Shown piece after piece: positions 37,327 to 46,654 of a stretch of DNA of 64,000 nt; positions within the stretch are counted from its first letter, which is position 1; the number at the start of each line of letters is the position of its first letter. The notes under the pieces are model-generated. The model worked only from the letters and a program-made list of their open reading frames with translations, made no database searches and had not been told where the DNA came from. The position numbers were made by a program, and so were the translations under genes. The DNA is from Lachnospiraceae bacterium (GTDB lineage: Bacteria; Bacillota; Clostridia; Lachnospirales; Lachnospiraceae): assembly GCA_900168235.1 (NCBI GenBank), contig FUZG01000003.1, positions 248,001 to 312,000 of the forward strand, in the 5' to 3' direction.

Positions 37327-38569
37327 CCAGATAATCCAATTCCTCACTTATTCTTAAAAACGGTTTCGCCAGCTTTGAATAGATCTGTTCAAGATCACCG
37401 CTTATATCTCTGATTTCAGTTGTGAAATCTTTGCTGTTCTTTTCAAGTAAGTAAATTTTCGTTTTATCTTCGACATTATACTTTTTTGTGAAGTACTCTA
37501 TGAAACTAATATAATCCGTGCTATGTGTGCTTATTACAAAATTAATCCCGAGCAATTCGTGCAGTAATACAACAATCTCCGCATACACTTCCATACTCTC
37601 CGGGTTCAGATGCGTTTCCGGTTCATCTAAAATAACTATCCCATTATCTTCCAGGAAACCTTTCTGTAGTAATGATTTAAGGATTACAAAAGCCTTTACT
37701 CCCGTGGAAATATTAACAACTGAAACACCTTTCTTTAATCCTTTTTCAGAATAGACAAAACCCGTCTCCGGATCAGACACAAGACTTCCAATACCGATCG
37801 TATCTAACTTTTCATAAATTTTCTCGAGTCGATTATTAGCTATCACATCGTCTACCGCAGAGACATTTTCCGAACTGTTCCTTATAAGTTTTCTAACCAG
37901 TTCATGTCTATGTCCTCCGCCTCTAGGAAATGCCCCCTCTGTCATGTCATCCAGAGTATAAGGATCATCGATGTATATGATATCTTTTATCAGATTTATT
38001 TTTTCAGTGATTTCAATCTTTTGTTCTTCATCAACAGAAAATGAGATTTTTTCATTCTTAATAGACAGTTCAATTTCAGAATTATGATCAGCATAATTAA
38101 TATGTCCTAACTGAGATCCAAATTCTGCCTCAATATTTCTTGATGCAATAGCTTTTAATATATCCAGATCATTTGCATCCAATGAATCTTGAATCCGAAC
38201 ACGTACGGTTTGATCTATATCATCCGCTTTTTCTCCAAGAACCTCATATAATAACTGATCGATTGCTTCACTTCTTTTGTCGCATGGATATGTTGCCACA
38301 AAGTCTCTAACTCTGTTTTTAATCCACTGCATTTTTGAGCGTGGAATCAACCTTAGATTTCCGAAAACCCTTATAAATCGGTATATTGATTCAACTCTTT
38401 CCTCGAGAATTTTTTCCTCATAATCATGAAACGTACTAAAGGCACAATACAGGGCCTTTCCAATAGTGCTTTTCCCCGTTCCATTATCACCGCAGAGTAC
38501 AGTTATTCCATTGATATCAATTTCACTGTCTTTATGTATTCTACCGACATTCTTTAATCTAAATTTCAT
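37313..38569 (-). CDS. AAA15/OLD-like ATPase
   Basis: A 418-residue SMC/ABC-type ATPase. Walker A GDNGTGKST at residues 27-35, then a long helical insertion, a signature-type region (VVNISTGVKAF), Walker B with GIVILDEPETHLNP, and the His switch VISTHSTDYIS. This architecture is shared by RloA, PtuA, AriA and Gabija-like ATPases of defence modules. It overlaps a small nuclease-like gene and sits between two glycan gene sets, five bases from an SDR, so it shares their transcript. Confidence 0.75.
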   Translation of the reverse strand: MKFRLKNVGRIHKDSEIDINGITVLCGDNGTGKSTIGKALYCAFSTFHDYEEKILEERVESIYRFIRVFGNLRLIPRSKMQWIKNRVRDFVATYPCDKRSEAIDQLLYEVLGEKADDIDQTVRVRIQDSLDANDLDILKAIASRNIEAEFGSQLGHINYADHNSEIELSIKNEKISFSVDEEQKIEITEKINLIKDIIYIDDPYTLDDMTEGAFPRGGGHRHELVRKLIRNSSENVSAVDDVIANNRLEKIYEKLDTIGIGSLVSDPETGFVYSEKGLKKGVSVVNISTGVKAFVILKSLLQKGFLEDNGIVILDEPETHLNPESMEVYAEIVVLLHELLGINFVISTHSTDYISFIEYFTKKYNVEDKTKIYLLEKNSKDFTTEIRDISGDLEQIYSKLAKPFLRISEELDYLDEKN

Positions 38570-38574
38570 TTATC

Positions 38575-39654
38575 TCATTCATCTTTCTGCGAAAAATGTA
38601 CGCTCGAAAGTATCTCTGATGTTCTGCGTATTCCATCAGAAATACCATACTCTGACTCCCATCCGATACCATGTATCTTATTTGTATCAAGACGCGCATC
38701 ATTTGCCTTTGAGAATCCCGCTGCCTCGTCTTCTTTTGGAAGATCGAATATCACTTTTACACCAAATGATTCTGCTATCAACTTTGCCAGATCTCTTAAG
38801 TGAATGTCCGAATCTTTACTTGTGATATTATATGCTTCCCCGCTTTCTCCTTTTGCAAGAATGGAAACTATAGCATCAACCGCATCTGCCTGGTAGCAAT
38901 AGGAGAAATACTGTGTACCTGCACTCTTTAATACTATATCTTCTTTTCTCAATCCATTTTTAAGGAACTGGGTAAGTGCCTTACTATCATCTGTATGGAG
39001 ACCTGCCCCGTAGCATCTGGCTAATCTCGGTATTACAACATCAAGTTTTTTCTCCTGCATGTACCCACGGCACAGCGCTTCACCGGCTCTTTTTCCTTCC
39101 GGATAGTTTGCTCTGAGCGTATTACAGTTAATATATCCACAATCCTCTTCAGTGAAAGACCCTATATCATTTTTATTTTCGCCATATATCTCCACGGAGG
39201 AACAAAAAACAAAGCGTTTACAATTATGTTCTACAGCAAACTCCAGCAGGTTATTTGTTCCGATCACATTTGTGAGTAATGTTTCTATGGGTTTCTGTGA
39301 ATACTGGAGCGGATGAGTATTACTTGCTGCATGGATCACATAATCAACATCATCCTGAATATCTATACGATCCTTATTTATATCTGCGAAGATAAGATTG
39401 AATAAGGGATTATGGCTGTATTCACTGAACCTTTCTCTTGCCTGTTCACTTCTGACCAGCGCGTATATTCTGCAAGACAAATCTATTTTTTCATTTGCAA
39501 GCATAATAGCATCGATCAGCATACTGCCGATCATTCCACGAGCTCCGGTGATCAGAACTTTTACACCCTTAAATTTTTTAACGAAATACTCTTTTTCAAT
39601 GATATGATTCAATTCTTCCTTGTAGATTTCGTGCTTGTAGTATTCCATTTTCAA
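38575..39654 (-). CDS. NAD-dependent epimerase/dehydratase (extended SDR)
   Basis: A 359-residue extended SDR. VLITGARGMIGSML near residues 32-45 binds the dinucleotide, FVFCSSVEIYG provides the active Ser, and YPEGKRAGE the Tyr-xxx-Lys. The order LicD, IspD-like cytidylyltransferase, SDR with four-base overlaps recurs in other Firmicute phosphopolyol or phosphocholine loci, where the SDR pairs with the cytidylyltransferase. It probably makes or modifies a nucleotide-activated sugar or polyol; the substrate is not readable. Confidence 0.75.
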   Translation of the reverse strand: MKMEYYKHEIYKEELNHIIEKEYFVKKFKGVKVLITGARGMIGSMLIDAIMLANEKIDLSCRIYALVRSEQARERFSEYSHNPLFNLIFADINKDRIDIQDDVDYVIHAASNTHPLQYSQKPIETLLTNVIGTNNLLEFAVEHNCKRFVFCSSVEIYGENKNDIGSFTEEDCGYINCNTLRANYPEGKRAGEALCRGYMQEKKLDVVIPRLARCYGAGLHTDDSKALTQFLKNGLRKEDIVLKSAGTQYFSYCYQADAVDAIVSILAKGESGEAYNITSKDSDIHLRDLAKLIAESFGVKVIFDLPKEDEAAGFSKANDARLDTNKIHGIGWESEYGISDGIRRTSEILSSVHFSQKDE

Positions 39655-40343
39655 CCTTTCTCCAGGATTGCTTCAAATATTTTCATATCATCTTTTGTTG
39701 TTATCTTTAAATTGATTTCTGAGCCTTTTGAAAAATATATCTTTTCACCAAGCATGGACATGAGAACACATGACGCAGTGGTATTGGTTATATTCTTTTC
39801 TTCTGCCTGTTTATGCGCCCACATAAGTTTATTAAGAGCATAAGTATGCGGGGTTTGTGTTCTGAATAATTCGTCACGGTCCAATGACTCCGTAGATTCT
39901 ATCCCGTCTGAACTTCTGAAAATGGCCTCAATACAAGGAATAGCAGCAACTGCACTGCCGTGTTCCCTATATGTTGCCAAACTGTCTGATATGATTTCAT
40001 CTGATATCAACGGTCTGTTTCCGTCGTGAACCATGACTACATCATCCGGTGCACAATCTTTTTCCAGCTCTTCAAGACCTTTTCTTATGGAATCCTGACC
40101 GGTACTTCCACCTGTGACAACCCATTTAAGCTTCGTTATATTGTACTGCTTCGCATATGCCCACAGCATATCCTTCCACGCTTCAAGAGTAACTACAACT
40201 ATCGCATCTATCTGCGGATGTCGCTGAAAAGCTTCCATAGTATACAGTATGATTGGTTTATTTTTTACGTGTATGAACTGCTTAGGTATCTCATTATGCA
40301 TTCTGGAACCTACTCCAGCAGCGGTTAATAATACTATATTCAT
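39651..40343 (-). CDS. IspD/TarI-like cytidylyltransferase
   Basis: A 230-residue enzyme of the IspD/TarI family. LTAAGVGSRMHNEIPKQF (about residues 5-22) is the CTP-binding loop and VMVHDGNRPLISDE the middle motif, with TTKDDMKIF at the end. In surface loci such proteins act as ribitol-5-phosphate or similar polyol cytidylyltransferases; IspD itself is a housekeeping gene normally outside such a cluster. It overlaps the SDR by four bases and follows LicD by two. CDP-polyol for transfer by LicD is the inferred role. Confidence 0.8.
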   Translation of the reverse strand: MNIVLLTAAGVGSRMHNEIPKQFIHVKNKPIILYTMEAFQRHPQIDAIVVVTLEAWKDMLWAYAKQYNITKLKWVVTGGSTGQDSIRKGLEELEKDCAPDDVVMVHDGNRPLISDEIISDSLATYREHGSAVAAIPCIEAIFRSSDGIESTESLDRDELFRTQTPHTYALNKLMWAHKQAEEKNITNTTASCVLMSMLGEKIYFSKGSEINLKITTKDDMKIFEAILEKG

Positions 40344-40345
40344 TC

Positions 40346-41176
40346 TTAATTTCCTTCTTCCGGAAATCTTAACTGAGTCACCGGATGTGATTTTCTTTTT
40401 TCAACAGGCGGAAGCGCCATATAATCTCCGAACTCTGCCTTGAGCCAGTCAAGATAGTTTGCTTCTGCCTGTACTGTTATATCTTCAAACTGTATCGGCT
40501 GGTAGTTATTATACCATTTTCTAAGATACCCTTTCCCCGCCAAACGCTTTGGAAGAGGAAAAGTAAGTGCCCGAACAAGTTTTGTTTCTTTATGGTTACT
40601 GTAACCTATCAATTTTCTGTACATCCACACGATAGTTTTCTGAGGTATATGACTTACTAACCTATAAACAAGTCGTATTATTCTATTTGGTTCGCGCGTC
40701 TTTCCAACCTCTGACCACATTATCTTTCGAAGACAGAAACACAAAAATGTGTGTACTTTTCCTGCAATTTTTCCATCCGGAATACCATCTCTCGGAAATA
40801 TATCCATGAATATCCCCTGTTCATATGGCATTCCTTCCTGGCCTTCTCTTAGAAAGACAGTGTCTTTCCTTCTGAGTTTACCATATCCCCAACGATAACC
40901 CGGTGTGGTTTCTATATCCTGAAAGTAAAACTTGGAGTGATCCAAATCCCGTTTGCAGATCTTCTGAAACTTATCATAGTCCTCTCGAAGCATAACAACA
41001 TCAGCGTCGTCATCCCATGGTATGAATCCACCATGTCGTACTGCTCCCAGTAATGTTCCTCCGGTTACTGTATAGTGCAAGTTGTTTTTCTTGCAAACCC
41101 TGTCGAACTCTTGTAACAGTTCAAGCTCAACCTTATGGATTTTATGCAACTTATCTTCATCTAACTCTATCTTCAT
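40346..41176 (-). CDS. LicD family phosphotransferase
   Basis: A 276-residue LicD protein. GTLLGAVRHGGFIPWDDDAD is the family signature with the metal Asp cluster, and EDYDKF follows. LicD proteins transfer phosphocholine, phosphoribitol or phosphoethanolamine from a CDP donor to glycan sugars. It is first in a transcript beginning near 41331 (promoter-like motif) and is coupled to the cytidylyltransferase, which probably makes its donor. Confidence 0.85.
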   Translation of the reverse strand: MKIELDEDKLHKIHKVELELLQEFDRVCKKNNLHYTVTGGTLLGAVRHGGFIPWDDDADVVMLREDYDKFQKICKRDLDHSKFYFQDIETTPGYRWGYGKLRRKDTVFLREGQEGMPYEQGIFMDIFPRDGIPDGKIAGKVHTFLCFCLRKIMWSEVGKTREPNRIIRLVYRLVSHIPQKTIVWMYRKLIGYSNHKETKLVRALTFPLPKRLAGKGYLRKWYNNYQPIQFEDITVQAEANYLDWLKAEFGDYMALPPVEKRKSHPVTQLRFPEEGN

Positions 41177-41330
41177 TTATAACCTTTCAACTGACAATTT
41201 TTTGAAGGTATCAGCCACCCTTCTACCAAGCTAAACGTAATAAGGTCTATTAAATAATACATATTTGTTACATCATCTAGAAGCTTGTTAAGATTATATT
41301 GCGGATATATATACCTCATAAGTTCTTCTT

Positions 41331-41360
41331 ATTGTACCACACTCCAAACAATTCAGTTAT
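41331..41360 (-). promoter_or_regulatory. Extended -10 promoter-like motif, copy 1
   Basis: Minus-strand reading gives ACTGAATTGTTTGGAGTG then TGG TACAAT, an extended -10 box. It is 155 bases before the LicD start. The same pattern occurs at 43421 and 47957; the similarity to the latter continues for about 100 more bases (41361-41463). Confidence 0.6.
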
Positions 41361-41532
41361 TGCAATCTCTATTCGCCGCGTTCCCGCCACCAATTTAATG
41401 AAAACCAACAATTGACGCACGAACATTTTTTGATATCGCAGCCTCGAACACGTATTTTGAATATTATATTTTATATTCCCTTGCACATGTGCATGGTATA
41501 CTAAAAATCTAGTGAGTAATAGAACGTAAAAA

Positions 41533-41575
41533 CGAAATGTACTTCCGATATTTCTTTACCGGGAAGTACATTTCG
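41533..41575 (-). terminator. Rho-independent terminator
   Basis: A perfect 14-base inverted repeat (CGAAATGTACTTCC and its complement) with TTTTTACG following on the minus strand. It lies about 98 bases past the stop of 41673-43355 and ahead of the LicD promoter motif, marking a transcript boundary. Confidence 0.8.
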
Positions 41576-41672
41576 CTTACATTTGGGGATCTTACTGATC
41601 CAGATACTCATCATACATTGCAACAAGATTACATAGTGGTAAGTCTTTTTCAATCGAAATAAAATTACGGAT

Positions 41673-43355
41673 TTATTTTACCATCAACTTCACCATTGCT
41701 TTCTTCTTGAAAAAAGCTATACCAAAGCATAACCGTTCTTTATATCCATCGAAGTCATCCGCTTCGTAATATCTTCTTTTTGAAATCTGATCTACAGCAT
41801 CGATAGTATCTTTCTCCATCTCTGCTTCACTATTTGAACGTTTAGCCTCGATTATGATCATTCTACGATTATCTTGATCTTTTATTACAATGTCAGGACG
41901 TCCCAGACCTTTTTCCTTATTAGACTCGACCTCATATCCCAAACCGAGAAAAATACCAGCTAGGAATGCATGGTAATAGTCCTCATGATAATCATTATAA
42001 CTAATCGTTTTCCATAAAAAATCAGATATTATCTCACCTGCTCTAACAGTATCTTTAGACCATAAAGCACTCATCATTTGCTTTTGATCACTATTGTTAA
42101 CTGTCTTCCTAAAAAGTTTAATAACAGTATCCTTAAATATCGATAAAATCTCTTTATTTGGAATTCTTAAACTAACTGTATCATCTTGATCATTTACATT
42201 TGCTTTAGTAACATAACCTGTCATAAGCAACACACTCCACAAATTATCCTCCGATGAATGTAGAGTGTCATACGTCATATCATCCGACACAGTTTGCACT
42301 ATAGTACCGCCGTTTAGTAATGCCTCAAATTTCCCCTTTACCTTAAACTCTGTTCTTTGAACAAATGTCAGCAATATACCGTTATGGCTTGTATTCTTCC
42401 AATAATTTGATGGTTTTGCATCACTATTATACGTAAGGTCCGAGAGATAATTTATGACATCCCATGGACAATAAACATGTCTATTACCAAAAAGATACCC
42501 ATCATACCATTCTTTAACGACCGAAGACTTATCTTCATAACCAGCTCTTTCCAGCAAGGTATCTACTTCATTCTCTGAAAAGCCGAAATATTGACTAAAT
42601 CTTTCATCCAATACAGAATATGCGACAAAGTTATTCGTACCTGTAAATATGCTCTCTTTCGCAATTCTAAGACACCCTGTCACAACTGCGAATTTCAAAA
42701 ATTCATTGTCCTTTAATGAACTGCTAAGCATCCCCTTGATCACATCAAGCATACGCGCATAGTATCTATTCTCTTTTGAATTCTTCTCACTGGCGCATGC
42801 GAGCGGAACATCATACTCATCTATCAACAAAATAACTTTTTTGCCATGAATATTATTCAACATTCTCATGATAGTTTTTAACGCTCCATGCACCTCCGCT
42901 TCTGAAGCATTTCCAAACATCAATCGTTGAAAAATCTCAGCATCTGCCGGATTTACTCTCTCGTCATCTGCAATATATGCGTTCTTTTTGCATACTCCGG
43001 CTATTATGTCTTTTAACTTGTCGAAAGCAACTTCATACGTATCTGCCTCAACATCCTTAAACGAAATAAACAGCACCGGATACTTATTCATCCATTCTTC
43101 GCAGAATTCATGATGATTTCTTGTAATATCGAGACCTTCAAATATCTCATTACTACTCTTTCGAATATTGAAGAAATTCTCAAACATACTCATCATTAGA
43201 GTCTTTCCGAAGCGTCTTGGTCTATTGAATAACGTTACTTCGTTATGAGTTTCTTTTACTAATTCGTACAATATCTCAGTCTTATCAACATAGTAACCTT
43301 TTTCTTTTCTCAAAACTTCAAAGTCCGAAGTACCAACGCCAAACACAAGATCCAT
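41673..43355 (-). CDS. AAA-ATPase-like / PD-(D/E)XK nuclease family protein (DUF1703 type)
   Basis: A 560-residue protein. The start at 43355 (AGAGGGAG upstream) is preferred to an outer ATG because it matches the usual FGVGTSDFE beginning. NRPRRFGKTLMMS is the P-loop variant of the AAA-ATPase_like family, KKVILLIDEYDVPL the Walker B. At the C-terminus, GLGYEVESNKEKGLGRPDIVI and MIIIEAKRS give the Asp and Glu-x-Lys of a PD-(D/E)XK nuclease. These proteins are abundant in gut anaerobes, of unknown role and often present in many copies. Its own promoter motif and terminator isolate it from neighbours. Confidence 0.85.
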   Translation of the reverse strand: MDLVFGVGTSDFEVLRKEKGYYVDKTEILYELVKETHNEVTLFNRPRRFGKTLMMSMFENFFNIRKSSNEIFEGLDITRNHHEFCEEWMNKYPVLFISFKDVEADTYEVAFDKLKDIIAGVCKKNAYIADDERVNPADAEIFQRLMFGNASEAEVHGALKTIMRMLNNIHGKKVILLIDEYDVPLACASEKNSKENRYYARMLDVIKGMLSSSLKDNEFLKFAVVTGCLRIAKESIFTGTNNFVAYSVLDERFSQYFGFSENEVDTLLERAGYEDKSSVVKEWYDGYLFGNRHVYCPWDVINYLSDLTYNSDAKPSNYWKNTSHNGILLTFVQRTEFKVKGKFEALLNGGTIVQTVSDDMTYDTLHSSEDNLWSVLLMTGYVTKANVNDQDDTVSLRIPNKEILSIFKDTVIKLFRKTVNNSDQKQMMSALWSKDTVRAGEIISDFLWKTISYNDYHEDYYHAFLAGIFLGLGYEVESNKEKGLGRPDIVIKDQDNRRMIIIEAKRSNSEAEMEKDTIDAVDQISKRRYYEADDFDGYKERLCFGIAFFKKKAMVKLMVK

Positions 43356-43420
43356 GCAATTCTCCCTCTTGACTCTTAACAATTGAACACAGACAGCAAA
43401 TTTCACAAGCTACTGTATTT

Positions 43421-43450
43421 ATTGTATCACACTCCGTGCAATTCAATTAT
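43421..43450 (-). promoter_or_regulatory. Extended -10 promoter-like motif, copy 2
   Basis: ATTGAATTGCACGGAGTG then TGA TACAAT on the minus strand, 66 bases before the start at 43355, which gives a normal leader length. Nearly identical to copy 1 in the core. Confidence 0.6.
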
Positions 43451-43524
43451 CCCAACACCTCTACTCAGTGCCCCTATATTAAACAAATGATATTCCCACT
43501 CAAGCGCCTAGACAAAATATCGAG

Positions 43525-44727
43525 TCACATACACCAGACATTCTCAAAACCATGTTCCCTAAGATTACTTTTTATTCTATTCTTTTCATCAGACATGATA
43601 GCTATTATCACTAGCGAGTTCTTTCTATAGCTCATATAATCATCAATGCTCTTTACAGGAAGATTTTCCACTTCTTTTTTATTTCCTCTTGTTTCAGAAA
43701 CCGCAAAACCATCTACTCGTAATCCTTTGAGATCTCTGAGCACTCGCTTTCCGAGCCTGCCTGCTCCGTATATTATGATGTGCTCATATTTTTTGAACGA
43801 TTCTATCTCTTCACCAGAAAATAATCCCTGACTCTGCCTAAAGAGATGATAAATATGCTGATAATATGGATTATCAAATTTCAAATCACCAAACGAATTT
43901 ATATCAGGAAAATCAGATAAAACTGTATTGAACTTCCTGTCAAGAATGTGTGACAGTACGGGTGATATTTCCTGGTCATCGTAATATTTACTTGTTAATA
44001 ACCTCAACATATCTGCATACGCAGCAATGCTTCCCTTTAGCCTTTTCTCCTGATTAGCCAAAGTTGTTATTGAACTTTCCCTCCTAAGATATATATAAAG
44101 CTCATCATCTATTACTTTCGCACGCTTCGCGGATAACATTATCTTAAGAGAATATGCATTATCTTCATGCACAAATCCCTCTGTAAAACGTATGTTACTC
44201 TCTCTGATCATATTAAGTGAAAGCAATTTTGCCGTGCAGATCATATCAATCCATCCATTTGTATCGATCAACATCTGCTTCCCACTTTTTATCGGTCCGA
44301 CTAAATACTTCGACCTTTTTGAATATGCTTCATAAAATTTCTCAAGTTCCTGATCTTCATATAATAATCTCATCTGGAAAATCACCATGTCTAAGCTATT
44401 CCTTAACGCACAGTCATATGTGATTTTCAATGTATCTTTTTCAAGCCAGTCATCCGAATCAAGGAAAAGAATATACTCACTGTCAGCTTGCTCAACTGCT
44501 CGATTACGGCAAAATGCCACACCATTATTACATGTATTCCTTATAACTCTTACGTTACTATATTGATCCTCATATTCAGCTAAAATAGCCGGTGAATCAT
44601 CTGTTGAGCAATCGTCTACGCATATTATGTCAAAATCCTCAAAGTCCTGTCCCACAGCGCTATCAAGGCACTTCTTCAGATATTTTCCTGCATTATACAC
44701 AGGGATTATAATTGAAACCTTACTCAT
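43525..44727 (-). CDS. GT2 glycosyltransferase with C-terminal Rossmann-like module
   Basis: A 400-residue family 2 transferase. The ATG at 44727 follows AAGGA and overlaps the preceding stop by eight bases. KVSIIIPVYNAGKYL, VDDCSTDDS and LFLDSDDWLEK are the core. The module starts near residue 300 (HIIIYGAGRLGKRV, AVSETRGNKK). This is the last gene of the TagF-like operon (47914 to 43525), with no close neighbour downstream before the DUF1703 promoter. Confidence 0.87.
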   Translation of the reverse strand: MSKVSIIIPVYNAGKYLKKCLDSAVGQDFEDFDIICVDDCSTDDSPAILAEYEDQYSNVRVIRNTCNNGVAFCRNRAVEQADSEYILFLDSDDWLEKDTLKITYDCALRNSLDMVIFQMRLLYEDQELEKFYEAYSKRSKYLVGPIKSGKQMLIDTNGWIDMICTAKLLSLNMIRESNIRFTEGFVHEDNAYSLKIMLSAKRAKVIDDELYIYLRRESSITTLANQEKRLKGSIAAYADMLRLLTSKYYDDQEISPVLSHILDRKFNTVLSDFPDINSFGDLKFDNPYYQHIYHLFRQSQGLFSGEEIESFKKYEHIIIYGAGRLGKRVLRDLKGLRVDGFAVSETRGNKKEVENLPVKSIDDYMSYRKNSLVIIAIMSDEKNRIKSNLREHGFENVWCM

Positions 44728-45811
44728 CAATCCTTCCACTCTTCAACAGTCCCAGCAGTTTTTCCATTCCTGCCTGTTCTTTTTCATTTCTCCATGATCC
44801 AGATTCCAGATGCACCGAAACCGTTTTATCAGAGAACATATCTTCCATTCCCTCTAATGTCTTAGGTGACATCACTTCTGATGGATACAAGACTACATCA
44901 TCAATCTTTTGATACTGGTTTTTTATCTCAAACCCGTGTTTTTTCAGTACCGGATGCAGGAATGTATGTCCCTGCTTTTTCCCGGGCTTTCCGTTTGGCA
45001 GCAGGAAATGTTTACCGTTATACACATCAAGTAATTCCTTTACTATACTGCTTCCCTTTTCTGCGCCAAAGCCGCAGCCGTTATTTACTCTGTCTGCAGA
45101 ACCCATATTAAAGAATGCTCTGTCGTGTAATAGGCAGTCAAAATTTTTCAAAGCCTTTACATCCGTATCGAGGTATATACCGCCTTCATTGTATATGATA
45201 TCGAGTCTGGCATAGTTTGAAGCAAAGCCATATGCGTGTGCTTCCAGCGCTTCTTTAGCATATACGCACTTTCCGAAATCATAATTATCCTCATTCCATT
45301 CTACTATCTCGTAGTCAGGGTTATGCATTTTCCATGATTTTATATTTTCCCGAAATTCTCGGGGTATTTCTTTATTTCCGAGCCATATATAGTGTATCTT
45401 TTTAGGAATACGTTCTTCGCCTTCCGAAAAGCTATAATCGTTTATCTTTTCTTTAGCATAACGGATGAGCACCTGCAGGAAACACTCCATCCCATCTATT
45501 TCACAAATACCATCCAACTGCTCCACAATATCTGCTGCATAAAATGGTGATGATATAAATATCAGATAGTTCTGTTTATCTGTTATATTTCGTAGTGCCT
45601 CAATACCGACTATCGGAATCTTTTGACCAAGATGTTCTATATAAGTTCCCCATTTATCCGGACTATTATCTATTATCATCTCCGGTTTCTTCTCAGCGAA
45701 ATATATATCAAGTGAGCTTTCCGTCGCCCTTCCGGCACCAAAAATGATCACTTTCTTATCAACTATATATTTTCTAAATTCCTCCGGTCCCCTATTGATT
45801 ATTCTAACCAT
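44720..45811 (-). CDS. GT32-like DXD sugar transferase with N-terminal Rossmann-like module
   Basis: A 363-residue protein, intact paralogue of the pseudogene at 22667. Residues about 14-110 are the module (KVIIFGAGRATESSL, IIDNSPDKWG). Residues about 130-360 match the Gly_transf_sug/GT32 family: IPKKIHYIWLG, ASNYARLDIIYNEGG, IYLDTDVKAL (DXD) and HTFLHPVLKKHG. It adds a hexose on the cytoplasmic side; donor unknown. The paralogue shows that the N-terminal module and GT32-like domain are an established pair. Confidence 0.85.
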   Translation of the reverse strand: MVRIINRGPEEFRKYIVDKKVIIFGAGRATESSLDIYFAEKKPEMIIDNSPDKWGTYIEHLGQKIPIVGIEALRNITDKQNYLIFISSPFYAADIVEQLDGICEIDGMECFLQVLIRYAKEKINDYSFSEGEERIPKKIHYIWLGNKEIPREFRENIKSWKMHNPDYEIVEWNEDNYDFGKCVYAKEALEAHAYGFASNYARLDIIYNEGGIYLDTDVKALKNFDCLLHDRAFFNMGSADRVNNGCGFGAEKGSSIVKELLDVYNGKHFLLPNGKPGKKQGHTFLHPVLKKHGFEIKNQYQKIDDVVLYPSEVMSPKTLEGMEDMFSDKTVSVHLESGSWRNEKEQAGMEKLLGLLKSGRIDE

Positions 45812-45816
45812 CTGCC

Positions 45817-46635
45817 TTACCTGTACTGCTCATCGATTCGTCTGTTTGTTTCTTCCAAAATGCGGATCGTGTCTTCATCAAGCCCCATCTCCAACGCACG
45901 GTCTTTCGAGAATGAAGCATCCCCATGAACTTCCTCTATGGTTTTACTCGACGGATATACATCGCACACTATATAGTCCATTTTTTTGATCATAGCGATT
46001 GCGATCCTGTGCGTTCCATCTATCGGGTACTTGTCTTCCATAAGGGATACAGTCCGGCTTTCATCATATCCGTTCTCATCCCAGCTCTTCAACAGTTCTA
46101 TGTATTTTTCCAGTCTCTTTTTAGATGTTTCTTCGCTGTTAAAGATCGACAGACCGCGTATATAGATTTCATATCCGTCATCTCTTAACCCATAATACTG
46201 CTCCGCCGCCAGATATCTGAATGCTGCGGAATATGTATTCCGTGCTGCCCTCCATATATCACGAAGCGGTATATGTACATTTTTCTGTATAGGTTCTCCC
46301 AATATTAAACCATACAAAAAGGGATACACCCATACATATTCCGTGAATCCCCTTGCCTGAAGTAATCCGATGATCTCATCTCTTATCGATTCATGTACCG
46401 CAATACAAATCATAGTTCTCGGATCATTCTTTATACGATCTACAGGAACTATTTCAAGACCATCAATTTCCTTTTCTTCACTTTCCTTAGATGTGATATA
46501 GCATAACACATTTTTCTTTAAGCCATGCTCACATACAGCTTTATAAACGCGTCTCGCCGTATAACCAGCCCCGTAGATCATGACTTTATTACGGGACATT
46601 TCAGTCAATAGTTCTGATACAGTTTTTATGTTCAT
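45817..46635 (-). CDS. ParB/Srx-like domain protein with N-terminal Rossmann-like module
   Basis: A 272-residue protein with the locus module at residues about 15-110 (KVMIYGAGYTARRVY, ITSKESEEKEIDG). The C-terminal half includes YPIDGTHRIAIAMIKK and YIVCDVYP: the Gly-x-His-Arg motif resembles the ParB/sulfiredoxin nucleotide-binding fold. Related domains include free serine kinase SerK/SbnI, so this might be an ATP- or ADP-dependent kinase, but that is inference. It lies between a TagF-like gene and the GT32-like gene in one operon. Confidence 0.65.
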   Translation of the reverse strand: MNIKTVSELLTEMSRNKVMIYGAGYTARRVYKAVCEHGLKKNVLCYITSKESEEKEIDGLEIVPVDRIKNDPRTMICIAVHESIRDEIIGLLQARGFTEYVWVYPFLYGLILGEPIQKNVHIPLRDIWRAARNTYSAAFRYLAAEQYYGLRDDGYEIYIRGLSIFNSEETSKKRLEKYIELLKSWDENGYDESRTVSLMEDKYPIDGTHRIAIAMIKKMDYIVCDVYPSSKTIEEVHGDASFSKDRALEMGLDEDTIRILEETNRRIDEQYR

Positions 46636-46654
46636 AGCACTTCTAGATTCTTTC

